The notes beneath the pieces were generated by a model that saw only the letters and a program-made list of their open reading frames with translations, made no database searches and was not told the DNA's origin. From Saccharothrix longispora (GTDB lineage Bacteria > Actinomycetota > Actinomycetes > Mycobacteriales > Pseudonocardiaceae), in NCBI RefSeq assembly GCF_030852425.1, contig NZ_NSDM01000007.1, positions 329,979 to 393,978 on the forward strand: a DNA stretch of 64,000 nucleotides, read 5' to 3'. The position numbers were made by a program, and so were the translations under genes. Position 1 is the stretch's first letter, and each line of letters starts with the position of its first letter. Below, piece after piece: positions 42,152 to 52,890 of the stretch.

Positions 42152-42640
42152 GTGACCGCAAGGACCGCGCTCGTCGCCGCCACCGCCGCGCTGCTCGCCC
42201 TCACGGCGTGCACCTCGACGGAGGACGCCGCGCCCGCCACGCAGTCCGCGCCGTCCACCACGGCAACCGAGTCGGCGGGCGTGAACTGCGACGACGCGCC
42301 GCAGGACGTGGTCGCGACGGCGTTGGAGCTGCGCCTCCAGCACTCCCGGCAGGCGATCCGCGACGACGTGGTGACCTGCACCTACGACGGGGGCGGCGCG
42401 GTCGTGCGGTTCCGCACCGGCGCGGACGCGGCGTCGTTCGCCGAGGGGAGGGGGGCGCAGGAGCACGTCGAGGACGTGCCCGGCTTCCACGACGAGGCGT
42501 ACCGGGCCACGACCACCAGGGGCGAGGTCGTGCAGACCGTCGTGGCGGCACGGCGGGGCACCGTGGAGATCACGGTCACCTCCGGCGCGACCGTCGACCA
42601 CGCGACGCGGCTGGTCGACACCCTGTTCGCCCGGCTCTGA
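42152..42640 (+). CDS. Lipoprotein, unknown function
   Basis: A 162-residue exported lipoprotein. GTG 42152 is followed by a short signal and the lipobox LALTAC. A Thr/Ser/Ala-rich linker (about 20-45) leads to a compact domain with two cysteines (VNCDDAP and VVTCTYDGG), probably a disulfide. Size and pattern recall small actinobacterial DUF-type cell-surface lipoproteins, but I cannot name the family. It faces the convergent FAD oxidoreductase gene. Confidence 0.78.
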   Translation: MTARTALVAATAALLALTACTSTEDAAPATQSAPSTTATESAGVNCDDAPQDVVATALELRLQHSRQAIRDDVVTCTYDGGGAVVRFRTGADAASFAEGRGAQEHVEDVPGFHDEAYRATTTRGEVVQTVVAARRGTVEITVTSGATVDHATRLVDTLFARL

Positions 42641-42658
42641 CCCGCGCCCGCCCCGGCT

Positions 42659-44182
42659 CTAGCCGGCCTCCAGCACGGCCATCGCGGCGTTGTGGCCGCC
42701 GATGCCGCTGACCCCGCCGCCGCGCCGCGCGCCCGCCCCGCACACGAACAGGTTGGCCGCGTCGGTCTCCACGCCCCAGCGGCCCACCTCGTCGTCGTCC
42801 TCGGCGAACGGCCACGCCAGCCCGTCGTGGAAGATGTTCCCCCTGGGCAGGCCGACCTCCGCCTCCAGGTCGAGCGGCGTGCGGGCCTCCAGGCACGGCC
42901 GGCCCTCGGCGTCGGTCGCCAGGCAGGCCGCGATCGGCTCCTCCAGCACGGCGTCCAGGCCGGCCAGGTAGCGGCCGACGAGCCGCTCGCGCAGCCCCGC
43001 GTTGTCGGCCTCGAACAGCGCCGCGGGGGTGTGCAGGCCGAACAGCGTCAACGTGTGGAAGCCCCGCTCCACCAGGTCCGGCGCGAGGATCGACGGGTCG
43101 GTCAGCGTGTGGCAGTACATCTCCGCCGGCAGCACCGACGGCACCGCGCCGGCCGCGCTCTCCCGGTAGGCGGTCTCCAGCTGCGCGTAGGACTCGTCCA
43201 GGTGCAGCGTGCCCGCGAACGCCACCCCCGGGTCGACCCCCGAGCGGAACCGGGGCAGCCGCTCCAGCAGCATGTTCACCTTCACCTGGCAGCCCTCGGC
43301 CACCGTCCTCGGGTCCCGGCCGCGCAGCCGGTCCAGGGTGGCCGGGGCGGCGCCGGACAGCACGAACCGCGCACCCACCACGCGCCCGTCGAACTCGACC
43401 TCGGCCGTGCGGCCGTCGGCGTCCACCCGGGACACCTCGACGCCGGTCACGACCTCCGCGCCCGCCTCGCGCGCCACCCGCTCCAGCTCCGCGGTCACCG
43501 CGCCCATGCCGCCGACCGGCACCCGCCACTCACCCGAGCCGTTGCCGACCACGTGGTAGAGGAAGCACCGGTTCGCGGCCAGGTCGCGCAGGGACGCGTG
43601 CGTGCCGATCAGCCCGTCCGTGGCGACGACGCCGCGCACCAGGTCGTGCGTGAACAGCTCCTCCAGGGTCTCCCCGAGCGGCCGTTCCACGACCTGGTCC
43701 CACAGCCGGGCGCGCGCCACCGAGTCCACCCGCAGTCGGGCGTGCTCGCGCGACACCAGCGGTTCCAGCATGGTCGGCGCCAGCGCCCGCGCCAGCACCT
43801 CCAGGTCGTCGTACCAGCGCCGCCAGCGCTCGAACTCCGCGTCGGACCCGGTCAGCGCGCGGAACGACGCGGCCGTCGCCTTCCCCGGCCGCCGCTCGAC
43901 GAGCAGGTCGCCGGCGGGCGTGTACGACGACGTCGAGCGCGACCGCAGCTCCAGCCGCAGCCCGAGGTCGGCCACCACCCGGTCCGGCAGCAGGCTCACC
44001 AGGTACGAGTAGCGCGACAGGCGCGCGTCGACACCGGGGAACGCCCGCTCGCTGACCGCCGCGCCGCCGACGTGGTCGAGCTTCTCCAGCACCAGCACCG
44101 AACGGCCGGCCCGCGCCAGGTAGGCCGCGGCCACCAGCGCGTTGTGCCCGCCGCCGACCACCACCACGTCGTAGGAGTCCAC
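42659..44182 (-). CDS. NAD(P)/FAD-dependent oxidoreductase (phytoene-desaturase/PYROXD2-like)
   Basis: A 507-residue flavoprotein with the N-terminal dinucleotide-binding motif VVVVGGGHNALVAAAYLARAG, then VLEKLDHVGGAAVSE. The C-terminal FAD segment NLFVCGAGARRGGGVSGIGGHNAA is as in CrtI/PYROXD2 relatives. No carotenoid genes are nearby, so a PYROXD2-like role is more likely than phytoene desaturation. It starts at GTG 44182 and is divergent from fdhD. Confidence 0.9.
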   Translation of the reverse strand: MDSYDVVVVGGGHNALVAAAYLARAGRSVLVLEKLDHVGGAAVSERAFPGVDARLSRYSYLVSLLPDRVVADLGLRLELRSRSTSSYTPAGDLLVERRPGKATAASFRALTGSDAEFERWRRWYDDLEVLARALAPTMLEPLVSREHARLRVDSVARARLWDQVVERPLGETLEELFTHDLVRGVVATDGLIGTHASLRDLAANRCFLYHVVGNGSGEWRVPVGGMGAVTAELERVAREAGAEVVTGVEVSRVDADGRTAEVEFDGRVVGARFVLSGAAPATLDRLRGRDPRTVAEGCQVKVNMLLERLPRFRSGVDPGVAFAGTLHLDESYAQLETAYRESAAGAVPSVLPAEMYCHTLTDPSILAPDLVERGFHTLTLFGLHTPAALFEADNAGLRERLVGRYLAGLDAVLEEPIAACLATDAEGRPCLEARTPLDLEAEVGLPRGNIFHDGLAWPFAEDDDEVGRWGVETDAANLFVCGAGARRGGGVSGIGGHNAAMAVLEAG

Positions 44183-44336
44183 CCGGTGATCCTAAGGGGC
44201 CGGGAACGCCCGGCCGCGGTCCTCGGCCGGGCGACGGGGCCGTGACCTCGCGGGCCGGCGGCGCACCCGCCGCCCGGCACCTCCGTAGCCTGGTCGGTGG
44301 CTCGCGAAAATCCCGACCAGGTGAAGGAGGTGCGCC

Positions 44337-45161
44337 GTGGGACGGGTCACCGTGCGTCGCCCGGTGGTCGCGTACGCGCGACGGGAACGCCGTTCGAAGA
44401 TCGACACCCTCGCCGCCGAGGAGCCGTTGGAACTGCGCGTGAACGGCAAGGCCCTCGCCGTCACGATGCGCACGCCGGGCAAGGACGTGGAGCTCGCGCA
44501 CGGGTTCCTGCTCAGCGAGGGCGTCATCGGCGGCCTGTCCGACATCGCCGTGGCCCGGTTCTGCGAGGGCGCCGGCCCCGACGGCGTGAACACCTACAAC
44601 GTGCTCGACATCACCCTCGCCGACGGCGTCGCGCCGCCCGACGCGGGCGTGGAGCGCAACTTCTACACCACGTCGTCCTGCGGGGTGTGCGGCAAGGCCG
44701 CGCTGGACGCGGTGAAGCTCAAGACCCGCTTCCCCCCCGCCGCCGACACCTCCACCGTGGACGTGGACGTGCTGGCCGCACTGCCCGACGCGCTGCGCGA
44801 GCGGCAGAAGGTGTTCGCCTCCACCGGCGGCCTGCACGCCGCCGGGCTGTTCACCACATCTGGTGACGCCCTGGTGGTGCGCGAGGACGTGGGCAGGCAC
44901 AACGCCGTCGACAAGGTCCTCGGCCGGGCCGTGCTCGACGACCGCGTCCCGCTCGCCGGGACGGTGCTGATGGTGTCCGGTCGCGCGTCGTTCGAGCTGG
45001 TCCAGAAGGCCGCGATGGCGGGCGTGCCGGTGCTGGCCGCGGTGTCCGCGCCGTCGTCGCTGGCCGCCGACCTGGCCGAGGAGCAGGGCGTCACCCTCGT
45101 CGGGTTCCTGCGGGGCGACTCGATGAACGTCTACACCGGCGCGGAGCGGGTGGTCCCGTGA
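44337..45161 (+). CDS. fdhD: Formate dehydrogenase accessory sulfurtransferase FdhD
   Basis: FdhD carries sulfur from a cysteine desulfurase to the molybdenum cofactor of formate-dehydrogenase-type enzymes. The 274-residue protein has the CxxC active motif in [28 protein letters not shown] and [16 protein letters not shown] 44337 follows GAAGGAGGT, a strong ribosome site. Its likely client is the FdhF-like oxidoreductase at 39540. The stop overlaps the next gene's start (GTGA). Confidence 0.96.
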   Translation: MGRVTVRRPVVAYARRERRSKIDTLAAEEPLELRVNGKALAVTMRTPGKDVELAHGFLLSEGVIGGLSDIAVARFCEGAGPDGVNTYNVLDITLADGVAPPDAGVERNFYTTSSCGVCGKAALDAVKLKTRFPPAADTSTVDVDVLAALPDALRERQKVFASTGGLHAAGLFTTSGDALVVREDVGRHNAVDKVLGRAVLDDRVPLAGTVLMVSGRASFELVQKAAMAGVPVLAAVSAPSSLAADLAEEQGVTLVGFLRGDSMNVYTGAERVVP

Positions 45162-46324
45162 AGCCCCTGGACGGCGTGCTGGTGGTCAGCCTCGAACAGG
45201 CCGTCGCCGTCCCCTACGCCACCCGGCTGCTCGCCGACCTCGGCGCGCGCGTCGTCAAGGTCGAGCGGCCCGGCGGCGGCGACTTCGCGCGCGACTACGA
45301 CAGCGCGTGCGGCGAGGTCTCCTCCTACTTCGCCTGGACGAACCTCGGCAAGGAGTCCGTCACCCTCGACCTCAAGCAGCCCGCCGGCCGCGAGGTGCTG
45401 GACCGGCTCGTCGCCCGGGCCGACGTGGTCCTGTGCAACCTCTCGCCCGCCGCCGCGCGTGGACTGGGTGTGGACGCCGGGGCGCTGCGCGCGACGAGAC
45501 CGGACCTCGTGGTCGGCGAGCTGTCCGGTTACGGCTGGGACGGCCCCTACGCCGACCGCAAGGCGTTCGACGCGCTCGTGCAGTCCGAGGCCGGGCTGGT
45601 CGAGCTGACCGGCGACGGCGAGGTCACCGCCCGCGCCGGGATCTCGGTGGCCGACATCGCGGCGGGTGTGCAGCTCCAGTCCGCGGTGCTCGCCGCCCTG
45701 CTGCGCCGCCACCGCACCGGGGAGGGCGCCACGCTGCGGCTGTCGCTGTTCGAGGCGCTGGCCGAGTGGATGCACCAGCCCATGCTGTACGCGGTGGGCA
45801 CCGGCGCCGCCGCGCCGCGCACCGGCGCGCACCACCCCACCATCGCGCCCTACGGGCCGTTCCCGTGCGCCGACGGCGCCGTGCACCTCGCCGTGCAGAA
45901 CGACCCGCAGTGGCGGCGGCTGTGCGACGTGCTGGGCGTGCCCGGGCTGGCCGACGACCCGCGCTTCGCCACCGTCGCCTCCCGCGTCGAGCACCGCGCC
46001 GACCTGCACCGCTCGCTCGACTTCGGCGCGTGGACGGCGGCCGGGCTGCTCGCCGCGCTCGACGCCGCCGACGTGCCCGCGGCCCGCACCCGCGGCGTCG
46101 CCGACCTGCCCGCGCACCCCCAGGTCACGGCACGAGACCGCCTCGCCCGCGCGACCGTGCCGGGCGGGGAGGTCACCGTCCTGCGGCCACCCGTGGACTC
46201 CTCCGCGTGGGACTGGACCCCCGGCGCCGTGCCCGCGCCGGGCGAGCACACCGAGCACGTGCTGCGCGGGCTCGGCTACACGGAGCAGCAGGTGGAGGCC
46301 CTCCGGACCGCATCCGTGATCTGA
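45158..46324 (+). CDS. CaiB/BaiF family CoA-transferase
   Basis: A 388-residue class III CoA-transferase (formyl-CoA/oxalate, carnitine or succinyl-CoA type). Visible features: [27 protein letters not shown] at the start, [14 protein letters not shown], and the expected catalytic Asp in [14 protein letters not shown] 45158 overlaps the fdhD stop, so the two are translationally coupled. The pairing with FdhD hints at a C1 or oxalate/formate link, but no oxalyl-CoA decarboxylase is present and the substrate is unknown. Confidence 0.92.
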   Translation: MKPLDGVLVVSLEQAVAVPYATRLLADLGARVVKVERPGGGDFARDYDSACGEVSSYFAWTNLGKESVTLDLKQPAGREVLDRLVARADVVLCNLSPAAARGLGVDAGALRATRPDLVVGELSGYGWDGPYADRKAFDALVQSEAGLVELTGDGEVTARAGISVADIAAGVQLQSAVLAALLRRHRTGEGATLRLSLFEALAEWMHQPMLYAVGTGAAAPRTGAHHPTIAPYGPFPCADGAVHLAVQNDPQWRRLCDVLGVPGLADDPRFATVASRVEHRADLHRSLDFGAWTAAGLLAALDAADVPAARTRGVADLPAHPQVTARDRLARATVPGGEVTVLRPPVDSSAWDWTPGAVPAPGEHTEHVLRGLGYTEQQVEALRTASVI

Positions 46325-46379
46325 GGAAACGTCGCACCCGCCCCGCGCGATGGGTGGGCAGGGACTCGCTGGAGGCGAC

Positions 46380-47243
46380 ATGGTCAGCAGGCGCACGGTG
46401 CTCACCGCGTCGGTCGGGAGCGCGCTGGTGGCGGTCGGGATCGCGGCGGTGCACGGCGACGCGCCGTTCGGCGAGGCGCTGCGGCACGCCGTGGGCGTGG
46501 CCGGACCCGTGCCCGCCGTGAAGCGGGCCGTCGTGCGGGTCGAGCGGGTGCGCTCCGAGCACCGCGGCCGCGAGGTCGACCTGCTGACGCTCGTCCCGCC
46601 GGGCGTGCCCACCCGGGGCCTGCCCATGTCGATCCTGCTGCACGGCCGCTACGGCACGGCGCGCCTCGCCGCGTTCGGCGGCCTGCCCGAGGTGCTGGTG
46701 TCGGCCGTGGGCCGGGGTTCGGTCCCGCCGTTCGGGTTCGTCGCGGTCGACGGCGGCGACAACTACTGGCACGAGAACCACCCCGGCGACGACCCCATGG
46801 CCATGCTCCTGGAGGAGGTGCCCGCCTGGCTCGCCGAACGCGGCTACGGCGCGCCGTTCGCCTGCACCGGCGTGTCCATGGGCGGCTTCGGCGCCCTGCT
46901 CTACGGCCGCCGCCGCACCGAGCGCCGCGAGAGGACCGCCGCCGTCGCCGCCGTCTCCCCCGCCCTCATCACCACGTGGGAGGAGATGGCGAAGCGCGAC
47001 GCGTTCCGCGGCCCCGAGCAGTGGGCCCGCCTCGACCCGCTCAGGAACCTCGACAAGCTCGGCGACGCGCCGATCGGCGTGTGGGTCGGCGACCGCGACC
47101 GGTTCGTCGACGGCACCACGACCCTGCTGGAGAACGCCAGGCTGGCCGTGGAGTCCATCACCCCCGGCGGGCACGACGACGCGTTCTACCGCAGGATCGT
47201 CCCCGACGTCGTCCGCTTCCTGGGCCGCCGCGTGCCGCGCTGA
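46380..47243 (+). CDS. Exported alpha/beta-hydrolase (esterase family)
   Basis: A 287-residue protein. ATG 46380 follows GGAGG and opens with SRRTVLTAS and a hydrophobic stretch, a Tat-like or anchor signal. The nucleophile elbow is GVSMGGFGA, a likely acid is the Asp in GDRDRF, and the catalytic His is in GGHDDAFY near the C-terminus. It resembles the antigen-85/S-formylglutathione-hydrolase-like esterases. It follows the CoA-transferase by 55 bases. Confidence 0.85.
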   Translation: MVSRRTVLTASVGSALVAVGIAAVHGDAPFGEALRHAVGVAGPVPAVKRAVVRVERVRSEHRGREVDLLTLVPPGVPTRGLPMSILLHGRYGTARLAAFGGLPEVLVSAVGRGSVPPFGFVAVDGGDNYWHENHPGDDPMAMLLEEVPAWLAERGYGAPFACTGVSMGGFGALLYGRRRTERRERTAAVAAVSPALITTWEEMAKRDAFRGPEQWARLDPLRNLDKLGDAPIGVWVGDRDRFVDGTTTLLENARLAVESITPGGHDDAFYRRIVPDVVRFLGRRVPR

Positions 47244-47307
47244 ACCCTTCACACGACCCGCACGTCCCCCCACCGGGACCTCCACGCGGCCGTGGTTGCC
47301 TCGGCAC

Positions 47308-48054
47308 ATGCCGACGACGCTCCCGGACCCCATCGACTACCTCGACCACGCGGCGCGCGAGGGCCGCGGCTACAAGCTGCGCCTGCTGGACGCCCTGGAC
47401 CTGCGCCCCGAGGACACCGCCCTCGACCTGGGCTGCGGCCCCGGCACCGACCTGCCCGCCATGGCCGAGCGCGCCGGTTCCGTCATCGGCGTCGACCTCG
47501 ACCCGGTCATGGTCGCCGAGGCGCGCCGCCGCACCGAGGGCCTGCCCGTCGAGGTGCTCCTGGGCGACGCCCACGCCCTCCCGCTCGACCCCGGTTCGGT
47601 GAGCCGGGTCCGGGTGGACCGCGTGCTGCACCTCGTGCGCGACCCGGCGGCCGTCCTCGCCGAGGTGGCGCGGGTCCTGCGGCCCGGCGGGCGCGCCGTG
47701 CTGGCGCAGCCCGACTGGGAGACCCTCGTCCTCGACCCGGGCGCGGTCAGCGCGAACCTCGCGTTCAACCGGTTCGTGTGCGACCGCGTCGTCCGCCACC
47801 CGGTGGTGGGACGCCGGTTGGCCCGGCTCGCGTCCGGCGCGGGGCTGCGCGTGGAGTCGGTCGGGACCACCGCCCCGGTGCTGCGCGACTTCGACACCGC
47901 CGACCACCTGCTGGGCCTGACCCGCAACGCGCACCGCGCCGCCGCCGCCGGCCACCTCACCCGGGCCGCGGCCGACGCGTGGCTCGCCGACCTGGCAGCC
48001 GGACCGTTCCTGGCGGCGTTCACCCTGTTCCGGGTGGTCGTCACCGCGCCCTGA
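47308..48054 (+). CDS. SAM-dependent methyltransferase (class I)
   Basis: A 248-residue methyltransferase of the UbiE/Methyltransf_11 type. Motif I is ALDLGCGPGTDL and motif II VIGVDLDP; LLGDAHALPLDP and the post-motif VLRPGGRAVLAQPDW follow. ATG 47308 is chosen; a GTG 12 bases upstream is possible. The acceptor is unknown. It faces the convergent RBBP9-like hydrolase gene. Confidence 0.9.
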   Translation: MPTTLPDPIDYLDHAAREGRGYKLRLLDALDLRPEDTALDLGCGPGTDLPAMAERAGSVIGVDLDPVMVAEARRRTEGLPVEVLLGDAHALPLDPGSVSRVRVDRVLHLVRDPAAVLAEVARVLRPGGRAVLAQPDWETLVLDPGAVSANLAFNRFVCDRVVRHPVVGRRLARLASGAGLRVESVGTTAPVLRDFDTADHLLGLTRNAHRAAAAGHLTRAAADAWLADLAAGPFLAAFTLFRVVVTAP

Positions 48055-48074
48055 GGGGGTGGCGGTGACGGGGT

Positions 48075-48662
48075 TCAGCGCGGCGTCAGGGGTGTCCGGC
48101 CGCTGCGGACCCACTTCAGCACCGCCGCCCACGGGCCGTACCCGGAGTCCGCGTTCAGGTGACCACCGTCGAGGATGACGTCCACCTCGACCCGCAGCGC
48201 CTCGGCCAGCAGCTTCGCCTTCCCGACCGGGCAGTACCGGTCGTCGCCGCCCACCACCAGCCGCGTGGACGCGGCGGCCCGGCGCAGCGCCCCGGAGTCC
48301 GCCGCGGGGTGCAGGAACTCGTGGATCAGGGGCTCGTCGGCGTAGTCGGGCGCGGGCGGGGCGACCAGGAGTACCCGGTCGACCCGCAGCGCCCCGTCGA
48401 ACTCCCCCGCCGCGTGGTGCAGCCACAGCAGTCCCGCCAGCGAGTGCGCCACGACCACCCGTTCGGATGACGTGGGCATGGCCGCGAGGTGCGTGCGCAA
48501 CTCGTCCAGCCACACCGCCAGGCGCGGTGAGTCCGGGCCGGTGAACTGCGGCAGGTCGACCGTCCCACCGTGGTGGGCCAACTCGCCCGCCAGCCAGTTC
48601 TGCCAGTGCGCCGGCCCGGAACCACCCAGTCCGTGCAGGATCAGCGCGTGCGGGAGGGACAA
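48075..48662 (-). CDS. RBBP9/YdeN-type alpha/beta hydrolase
   Basis: A 195-residue serine hydrolase with the family start [20 protein letters not shown], the nucleophile elbow VVAHSLAG, and the C-terminal [14 protein letters not shown] containing the catalytic His. TTG 48662 follows the clpX stop by one base, so it is probably coupled to clpX. It takes the place directly after clpX that valS has in relatives. Confidence 0.88.
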   Translation of the reverse strand: MSLPHALILHGLGGSGPAHWQNWLAGELAHHGGTVDLPQFTGPDSPRLAVWLDELRTHLAAMPTSSERVVVAHSLAGLLWLHHAAGEFDGALRVDRVLLVAPPAPDYADEPLIHEFLHPAADSGALRRAAASTRLVVGGDDRYCPVGKAKLLAEALRVEVDVILDGGHLNADSGYGPWAAVLKWVRSGRTPLTPR

Positions 48663-48663
48663 C

Positions 48664-49944
48664 TCACGCCGACTTCTCGCGGCGCTCCCGGCGCGAGGGC
48701 TGCCGGGCCACGATCGTCGGGTTCACGTTCTCCTTCACGGTCTGCTCCGTGATGACGACCTTGGCGACGTCCGTGCGGCTCGGGATGTCGTACATCACCG
48801 GCAGCAGGACCTCCTCCATGATCGCCCGCAGGCCACGCGCACCGGTGCCGCGCAGGATCGCCTGGTCGGCGACGGCCTCCATGGCGGTGCGGGTGAACTC
48901 CAGCTCGACCCCGTCCATCTCGAACAGCTTCTGGTACTGCTTGACCAGCGCGTTCTTCGGCTCGGTGAGAATCCTGACCAGGGATTCCTTGTCGAGGTTG
49001 GTGACGCTCGCGACCATCGGCAGGCGGCCGATGAACTCGGGGATCAGGCCGAACTTGATCAGGTCCTCGGGCATCGAGTCGGCGAAGTAGTCCGCCGCGT
49101 CGACCTCCGCCTTGGTGCGCACCTCGGCGCCGAAGCCCAGGCCGCGCTTGCCCACCCGGTCCTGGATGATCTTCTCCAGGCCCGCGAACGCGCCCGCCAC
49201 GATGAACAGCACGTTCGTCGTGTCGATCTGGATGAACTCCTGGTGGGGGTGCTTGCGCCCGCCCTGCGGGGGCACCGACGCGGTCGTGCCCTCCAGGATC
49301 TTCAGCAGCGCCTGCTGCACGCCCTCACCGGACACGTCGCGCGTGATCGACGGGTTTTCACTCTTCCGAGCGATCTTGTCGACCTCGTCGATGTAGATGA
49401 TGCCCGTCTCGGCGCGCTTGACGTCGTAGTCCGCCGCCTGGATGAGCTTGAGCAGGATGTTCTCGACGTCCTCGCCCACGTAGCCGGCCTCGGTGAGCGC
49501 CGTGGCGTCCGCGATGGCGAACGGCACGTTCAGCATCTTGGCGAGCGTCTGGGCCAGGTAGGTCTTGCCGCACCCGGTCGGCCCGAGCATGAGGATGTTG
49601 GACTTGGCGAGCTCCACGCCGTCGTCGCGGCCCTCACGGCCCCGGTCACCGGCCTGGATGCGCTTGTAGTGGTTGTAGACCGCCACCGAGAGCGTGCGCT
49701 TGGCCTCGTTCTGGCCGATCACGTACTGGTCGAGGAACTCGTGGATCTCGGCGGGCTTGGGCAGCTCGTCGAGCTTGACGTCGCCGGCCTCCGCGAGCTC
49801 TTCCTCGATGATCTCGTTGCAGAGGTCGATGCACTCATCGCAGATGTAGACACCCGGTCCGGCGATGAGTTTTTTCACCTGCTTCTGGCTCTTGCCGCAG
49901 AAAGAGCACTTCAGCAGGTCGCCGCCGTCACCGATACGTGCCAT
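48664..49944 (-). CDS. clpX: ATP-dependent Clp protease ATPase subunit ClpX
   Basis: A 426-residue AAA+ unfoldase for the ClpP1P2 protease. The N-terminal zinc-binding domain has [10 protein letters not shown] and [10 protein letters not shown]. Walker A is [12 protein letters not shown], Walker [10 protein letters not shown], and the ClpP-docking loop RGLGFG. Sensor and C-domain motifs follow ([13 protein letters not shown]). ATG 49944 is the conserved start; the open frame upstream is not used. Confidence 0.97.
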   Translation of the reverse strand: MARIGDGGDLLKCSFCGKSQKQVKKLIAGPGVYICDECIDLCNEIIEEELAEAGDVKLDELPKPAEIHEFLDQYVIGQNEAKRTLSVAVYNHYKRIQAGDRGREGRDDGVELAKSNILMLGPTGCGKTYLAQTLAKMLNVPFAIADATALTEAGYVGEDVENILLKLIQAADYDVKRAETGIIYIDEVDKIARKSENPSITRDVSGEGVQQALLKILEGTTASVPPQGGRKHPHQEFIQIDTTNVLFIVAGAFAGLEKIIQDRVGKRGLGFGAEVRTKAEVDAADYFADSMPEDLIKFGLIPEFIGRLPMVASVTNLDKESLVRILTEPKNALVKQYQKLFEMDGVELEFTRTAMEAVADQAILRGTGARGLRAIMEEVLLPVMYDIPSRTDVAKVVITEQTVKENVNPTIVARQPSRRERREKSA

Positions 49945-50086
49945 GACCGCTGACCTCTGTCCCCTCCGGCGCACGACCTGGTGAGGTGCGCCTGACTGCT
50001 GGTGTGGCGAGTGCCCGCTGGGTGCGGGGTCCGCCCGTTCCCCTCGACGGTACCTGGCCTACCCGCCTGTGCGGGAGGACCAGCGT

Positions 50087-50141
50087 GCCCCCGACACCCC
50101 GTACCAGGGGTGAACCCCGGTCGGCTCGGCGTGTCGGGGGC
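50087..50141 (-). terminator. Hairpin between clpP2 and clpX
   Basis: Perfect 11-bp arms GCCCCCGACAC (50087-50097) and GTGTCGGGGGC (50131-50141) enclose a shorter CCCC/GGGG stem. It lies 12 bases past the clpP2 stop, before clpX. It may partly separate clpX expression from the clpP pair. Confidence 0.55.
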
Positions 50142-50152
50142 CTCGCCGCGGG

Positions 50153-50779
50153 CTACTTCGCCGAGAGCTTCCGGTAGGGCAGGACGCTGTCGACGATGCC
50201 GTACTCCCTGGCCTCCTCGGCCGTCAGGATCTTGTCGCGCTCGATGTCGAGGCGCACCTGCTCCGGCGTCCGGGAGGTGTGCCTGGCCAGCGTCGTCTCC
50301 AGCAGGCGGCGGACGCGCTGGATCTCGTTCGACTGGATCTCCAGGTCCGACACCTGGCCGTACACGCCCTCCGTGGCCGGCTGGTGGATCAGGATGCGGG
50401 AGTTCGGCAGCGCGTGGCGCTTGCCCGGGGTGCCCGCCGCCAGCAGGACCGCGGCGGCGGAGGCCGCCTGGCCCAGGCAGTAGGTCTGGATGTCCGGGCG
50501 GACGAACTGCATGGTGTCGTAGATGGCCATCAGCGAGGTGAACGAGCCACCCGGCGAGTTGATGTACATCAGGATGTCGCGGTCGGGGTCCTCCGACTCC
50601 AGCACGAGCAGCTGGGCCATCACGTCGTTGGCCGACGCGTCGTCCACCTGCACGCCGAGGAAGATGATGCGCTCCTCGAACAGCTTGTTGTACGGGTTGG
50701 ACTCCTTGATGCCGTAGCTGGTGCGCTCGACGAACGACGGGAGCACGTACCGGGACTGCGGCGCGTGGAACTGGCTCAC
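50153..50779 (-). CDS. clpP2: ATP-dependent Clp protease proteolytic subunit ClpP2
   Basis: A 208-residue serine peptidase subunit. The triad lies in GQAASAAAV (Ser), RILIHQP (His) and [18 protein letters not shown] (Asp). An N-terminal segment ahead of the [22 protein letters not shown] core is the usual processed propeptide. In actinobacteria ClpP1 and ClpP2 form a mixed double-ring and ClpX docks on ClpP2. It is 29 bases downstream of clpP1. Confidence 0.96.
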   Translation of the reverse strand: MSQFHAPQSRYVLPSFVERTSYGIKESNPYNKLFEERIIFLGVQVDDASANDVMAQLLVLESEDPDRDILMYINSPGGSFTSLMAIYDTMQFVRPDIQTYCLGQAASAAAVLLAAGTPGKRHALPNSRILIHQPATEGVYGQVSDLEIQSNEIQRVRRLLETTLARHTSRTPEQVRLDIERDKILTAEEAREYGIVDSVLPYRKLSAK

Positions 50780-50808
50780 TTCACTGTCTCCTGGTGTGTG
50801 CTCGCTGG

Positions 50809-51417
50809 TCAGTTGGTCGTCGCCTGGCTGGCGCGACTGATCACCTTGTCCACGAAGCCGTACTCGAGGGCCTCCTGGGCGGTGAACCAGCGGTCGCGGT
50901 CCGAGTCGGCGACGATGCGCTCGACCGGCTGACCGGTGTGCTGGGCGATCAGCTCGGCCATCTCGTGCTTGGTGCGGGTGAGCATGTCCGCCTGGATCGC
51001 GATGTCCGCCGCCGTGCCGCCGACACCCGCCGAGGGCTGGTGCATGAGGATGCGGGCGTGCGGGAGGGCGTGCCGCTTGCCGGGGGTGCCGGCCGAGAGC
51101 AGGAACTGGCCCATCGACGCCGCGAGCCCCATCGCGTAGGTGGCCACGTCCGGCTCGATGAGCTGCATCGTGTCGAAGATCGCCATGCCCGCGGTGACCG
51201 AGCCGCCGGGCGAGTTGATGTAGAAGGTGATGTCCTTCTCCGGGTCCTCGGCGGCGAGGAGCAGGAGCTGGGCCACGATCTGGTTGGCGATGTTCTCTTC
51301 GACCTGCGTGCCCAGCACGATGATCCGCTCGCGGAGCAGGCGCTCGTAGACCGAGTCGTTGAGGTTCATCCCCGAGGCCGCTCGCATCTCGGGCGTCGGG
51401 AAAGAGTGCTGCGTCAC
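50809..51417 (-). CDS. clpP1: ATP-dependent Clp protease proteolytic subunit ClpP1
   Basis: A 202-residue ClpP. The Ser is in GLAASMGQF, the His in [10 protein letters not shown] and the Asp in [22 protein letters not shown] 51417 is chosen because the homologous [20 protein letters not shown] core follows at normal distance; the longer frame upstream is not supported. First of the clpP1-clpP2 pair, 114 bases after tig. Confidence 0.96.
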   Translation of the reverse strand: MTQHSFPTPEMRAASGMNLNDSVYERLLRERIIVLGTQVEENIANQIVAQLLLLAAEDPEKDITFYINSPGGSVTAGMAIFDTMQLIEPDVATYAMGLAASMGQFLLSAGTPGKRHALPHARILMHQPSAGVGGTAADIAIQADMLTRTKHEMAELIAQHTGQPVERIVADSDRDRWFTAQEALEYGFVDKVISRASQATTN

Positions 51418-51531
51418 GTCTGCCTGCCTAACTTTGCCGACTAGCTGTGCCGAAAAAGAGTCTCGTGCCAACGACCTTAACGAAGGCGGGCGGCGTCGAC
51501 TTCCCGACACCGCCCGCGTTCGCTCAGGGCT

Positions 51532-52890
51532 TCACTCAGAGGTAGCGGTTTCCTCAGTGGACTCGGCCTTCTGCTCGCCGAACAGCTCGTCGAGGTCGAG
51601 GGCGTTGCCGGCGGAGTCCGTGACGGTGGCCTGGCGCACGACCGAGGCCAGCGCCTTGCCGCGGCGGACGTCGGCGAAGATCGCGCCGAGCTGGCCGGAC
51701 TGCTGGGCCCGCTTGACGTACTCGTCGGGGCTGATGCCGAAGCGCTGGGCCTGGTAGATGATGCGCTCGGTCAGCTCGGCGTCGGTCACGCTCAGCTGCT
51801 CGGCGTCGGCGATGGCGTCGAGCACCAGCTGCGTCTTGACGGCCTGCTCGGACGCCTCCAGCACCTCGGCGTCGAACTGCTCCTTGGTCTGGCCCTGCTC
51901 GGCCAGCCACTGGGCGAAGCGGGTCTCGTCGTGGTCGAGGGCGTGCACGGCGTCGTGCTCGCGGGCCTCGACCTCGCTCTTGACGACGGCCTCGGGCAGC
52001 GGCACCTCGACGCTGGCCAGCAGCGCGTCCAGCACCTTGTCGCGGGCCTGGACGCCCTGCTGCATCTTCTTCACCCGGCCGAGGCGGGTGCGCAGGTCGG
52101 CCTTCAGCTCGTCGAGGGTGTCGAACTCGCTCGCGAGCTGGGCGAACTCGTCGTCCAGCTCGGGCAGCTGGCGCTCCTTGACGGAGTTCAGCACCACGGT
52201 GACCTCGGCGTCGCGGCCCGCGTGGTCGCCGGCGACCAGGGTGGTGGTGAAGGTCCGCGACTCGCCCTCGGACGCGCCGACCAGGGCGTCGTCGATGCCC
52301 TCGACGAGCTGGCCGGAGCCGATCTCGTAGGACAGGCCGGCGGTCTTGGCCTCCTCGACCTCCTCGCCGTCCACGGTCGCCGACAGGTCGACCACGACGA
52401 AGTCGCCGTTCTCGGCCGGGCGCTTGACGCCGGTCAGCGTGGCGAAGCGGGCGCGCAGCTCGTCGAGCTGGGTGTCCACGTCCTCGTCGGTGACCTCCTG
52501 GTCGTCGACGCTGACGGTCAGCTCGCCGAAGGCGGGAACGGCGATCTCGGGGCGGACGTCGACCTCGGCGGTGAACGCCAGGGTGTCGCCGTCGTCGATC
52601 TTGGTCACCTCGAAGTCGGGGCGGCCCAGGGTGCGCAGCTCACCGGAGTTCACGGCCTCCAGGTACTTGGCCGGGATGGCCTCCTGGACGACCTCGTCCA
52701 GGACGGGCGCGCGGCCGATGCGGCTCTCCAGCACGCGGGCCGGGGCCTTGCCGGGGCGGAAGCCTGGGATGCGGACCTGCTTGGCCAGCTTGCGGTAGGC
52801 GCGGTCGAAGTCCGACTTGAGCTCGTCGAACGGCACCTCGACGTTGATCCGGACCCGCGTCGGGCTCAGGTGCTCGACGGTGCTCTTCAA
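51532..52890 (-). CDS. tig: Trigger factor
   Basis: A 452-residue ribosome-bound chaperone and prolyl isomerase. The N-terminal ribosome-binding domain (KSTVEHLSPTRVRINVEVPFDEL, signature GFRPGKAP) is followed by a PPIase domain (about 155-240, GDFVVVDLSATVDGE) and the helical C-domain with an acidic tail. The start is TTG 52890 with GGAG upstream. It heads the tig-clpP1-clpP2-clpX series, coupling folding and degradation genes. Confidence 0.96.
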   Translation of the reverse strand: MKSTVEHLSPTRVRINVEVPFDELKSDFDRAYRKLAKQVRIPGFRPGKAPARVLESRIGRAPVLDEVVQEAIPAKYLEAVNSGELRTLGRPDFEVTKIDDGDTLAFTAEVDVRPEIAVPAFGELTVSVDDQEVTDEDVDTQLDELRARFATLTGVKRPAENGDFVVVDLSATVDGEEVEEAKTAGLSYEIGSGQLVEGIDDALVGASEGESRTFTTTLVAGDHAGRDAEVTVVLNSVKERQLPELDDEFAQLASEFDTLDELKADLRTRLGRVKKMQQGVQARDKVLDALLASVEVPLPEAVVKSEVEAREHDAVHALDHDETRFAQWLAEQGQTKEQFDAEVLEASEQAVKTQLVLDAIADAEQLSVTDAELTERIIYQAQRFGISPDEYVKRAQQSGQLGAIFADVRRGKALASVVRQATVTDSAGNALDLDELFGEQKAESTEETATSE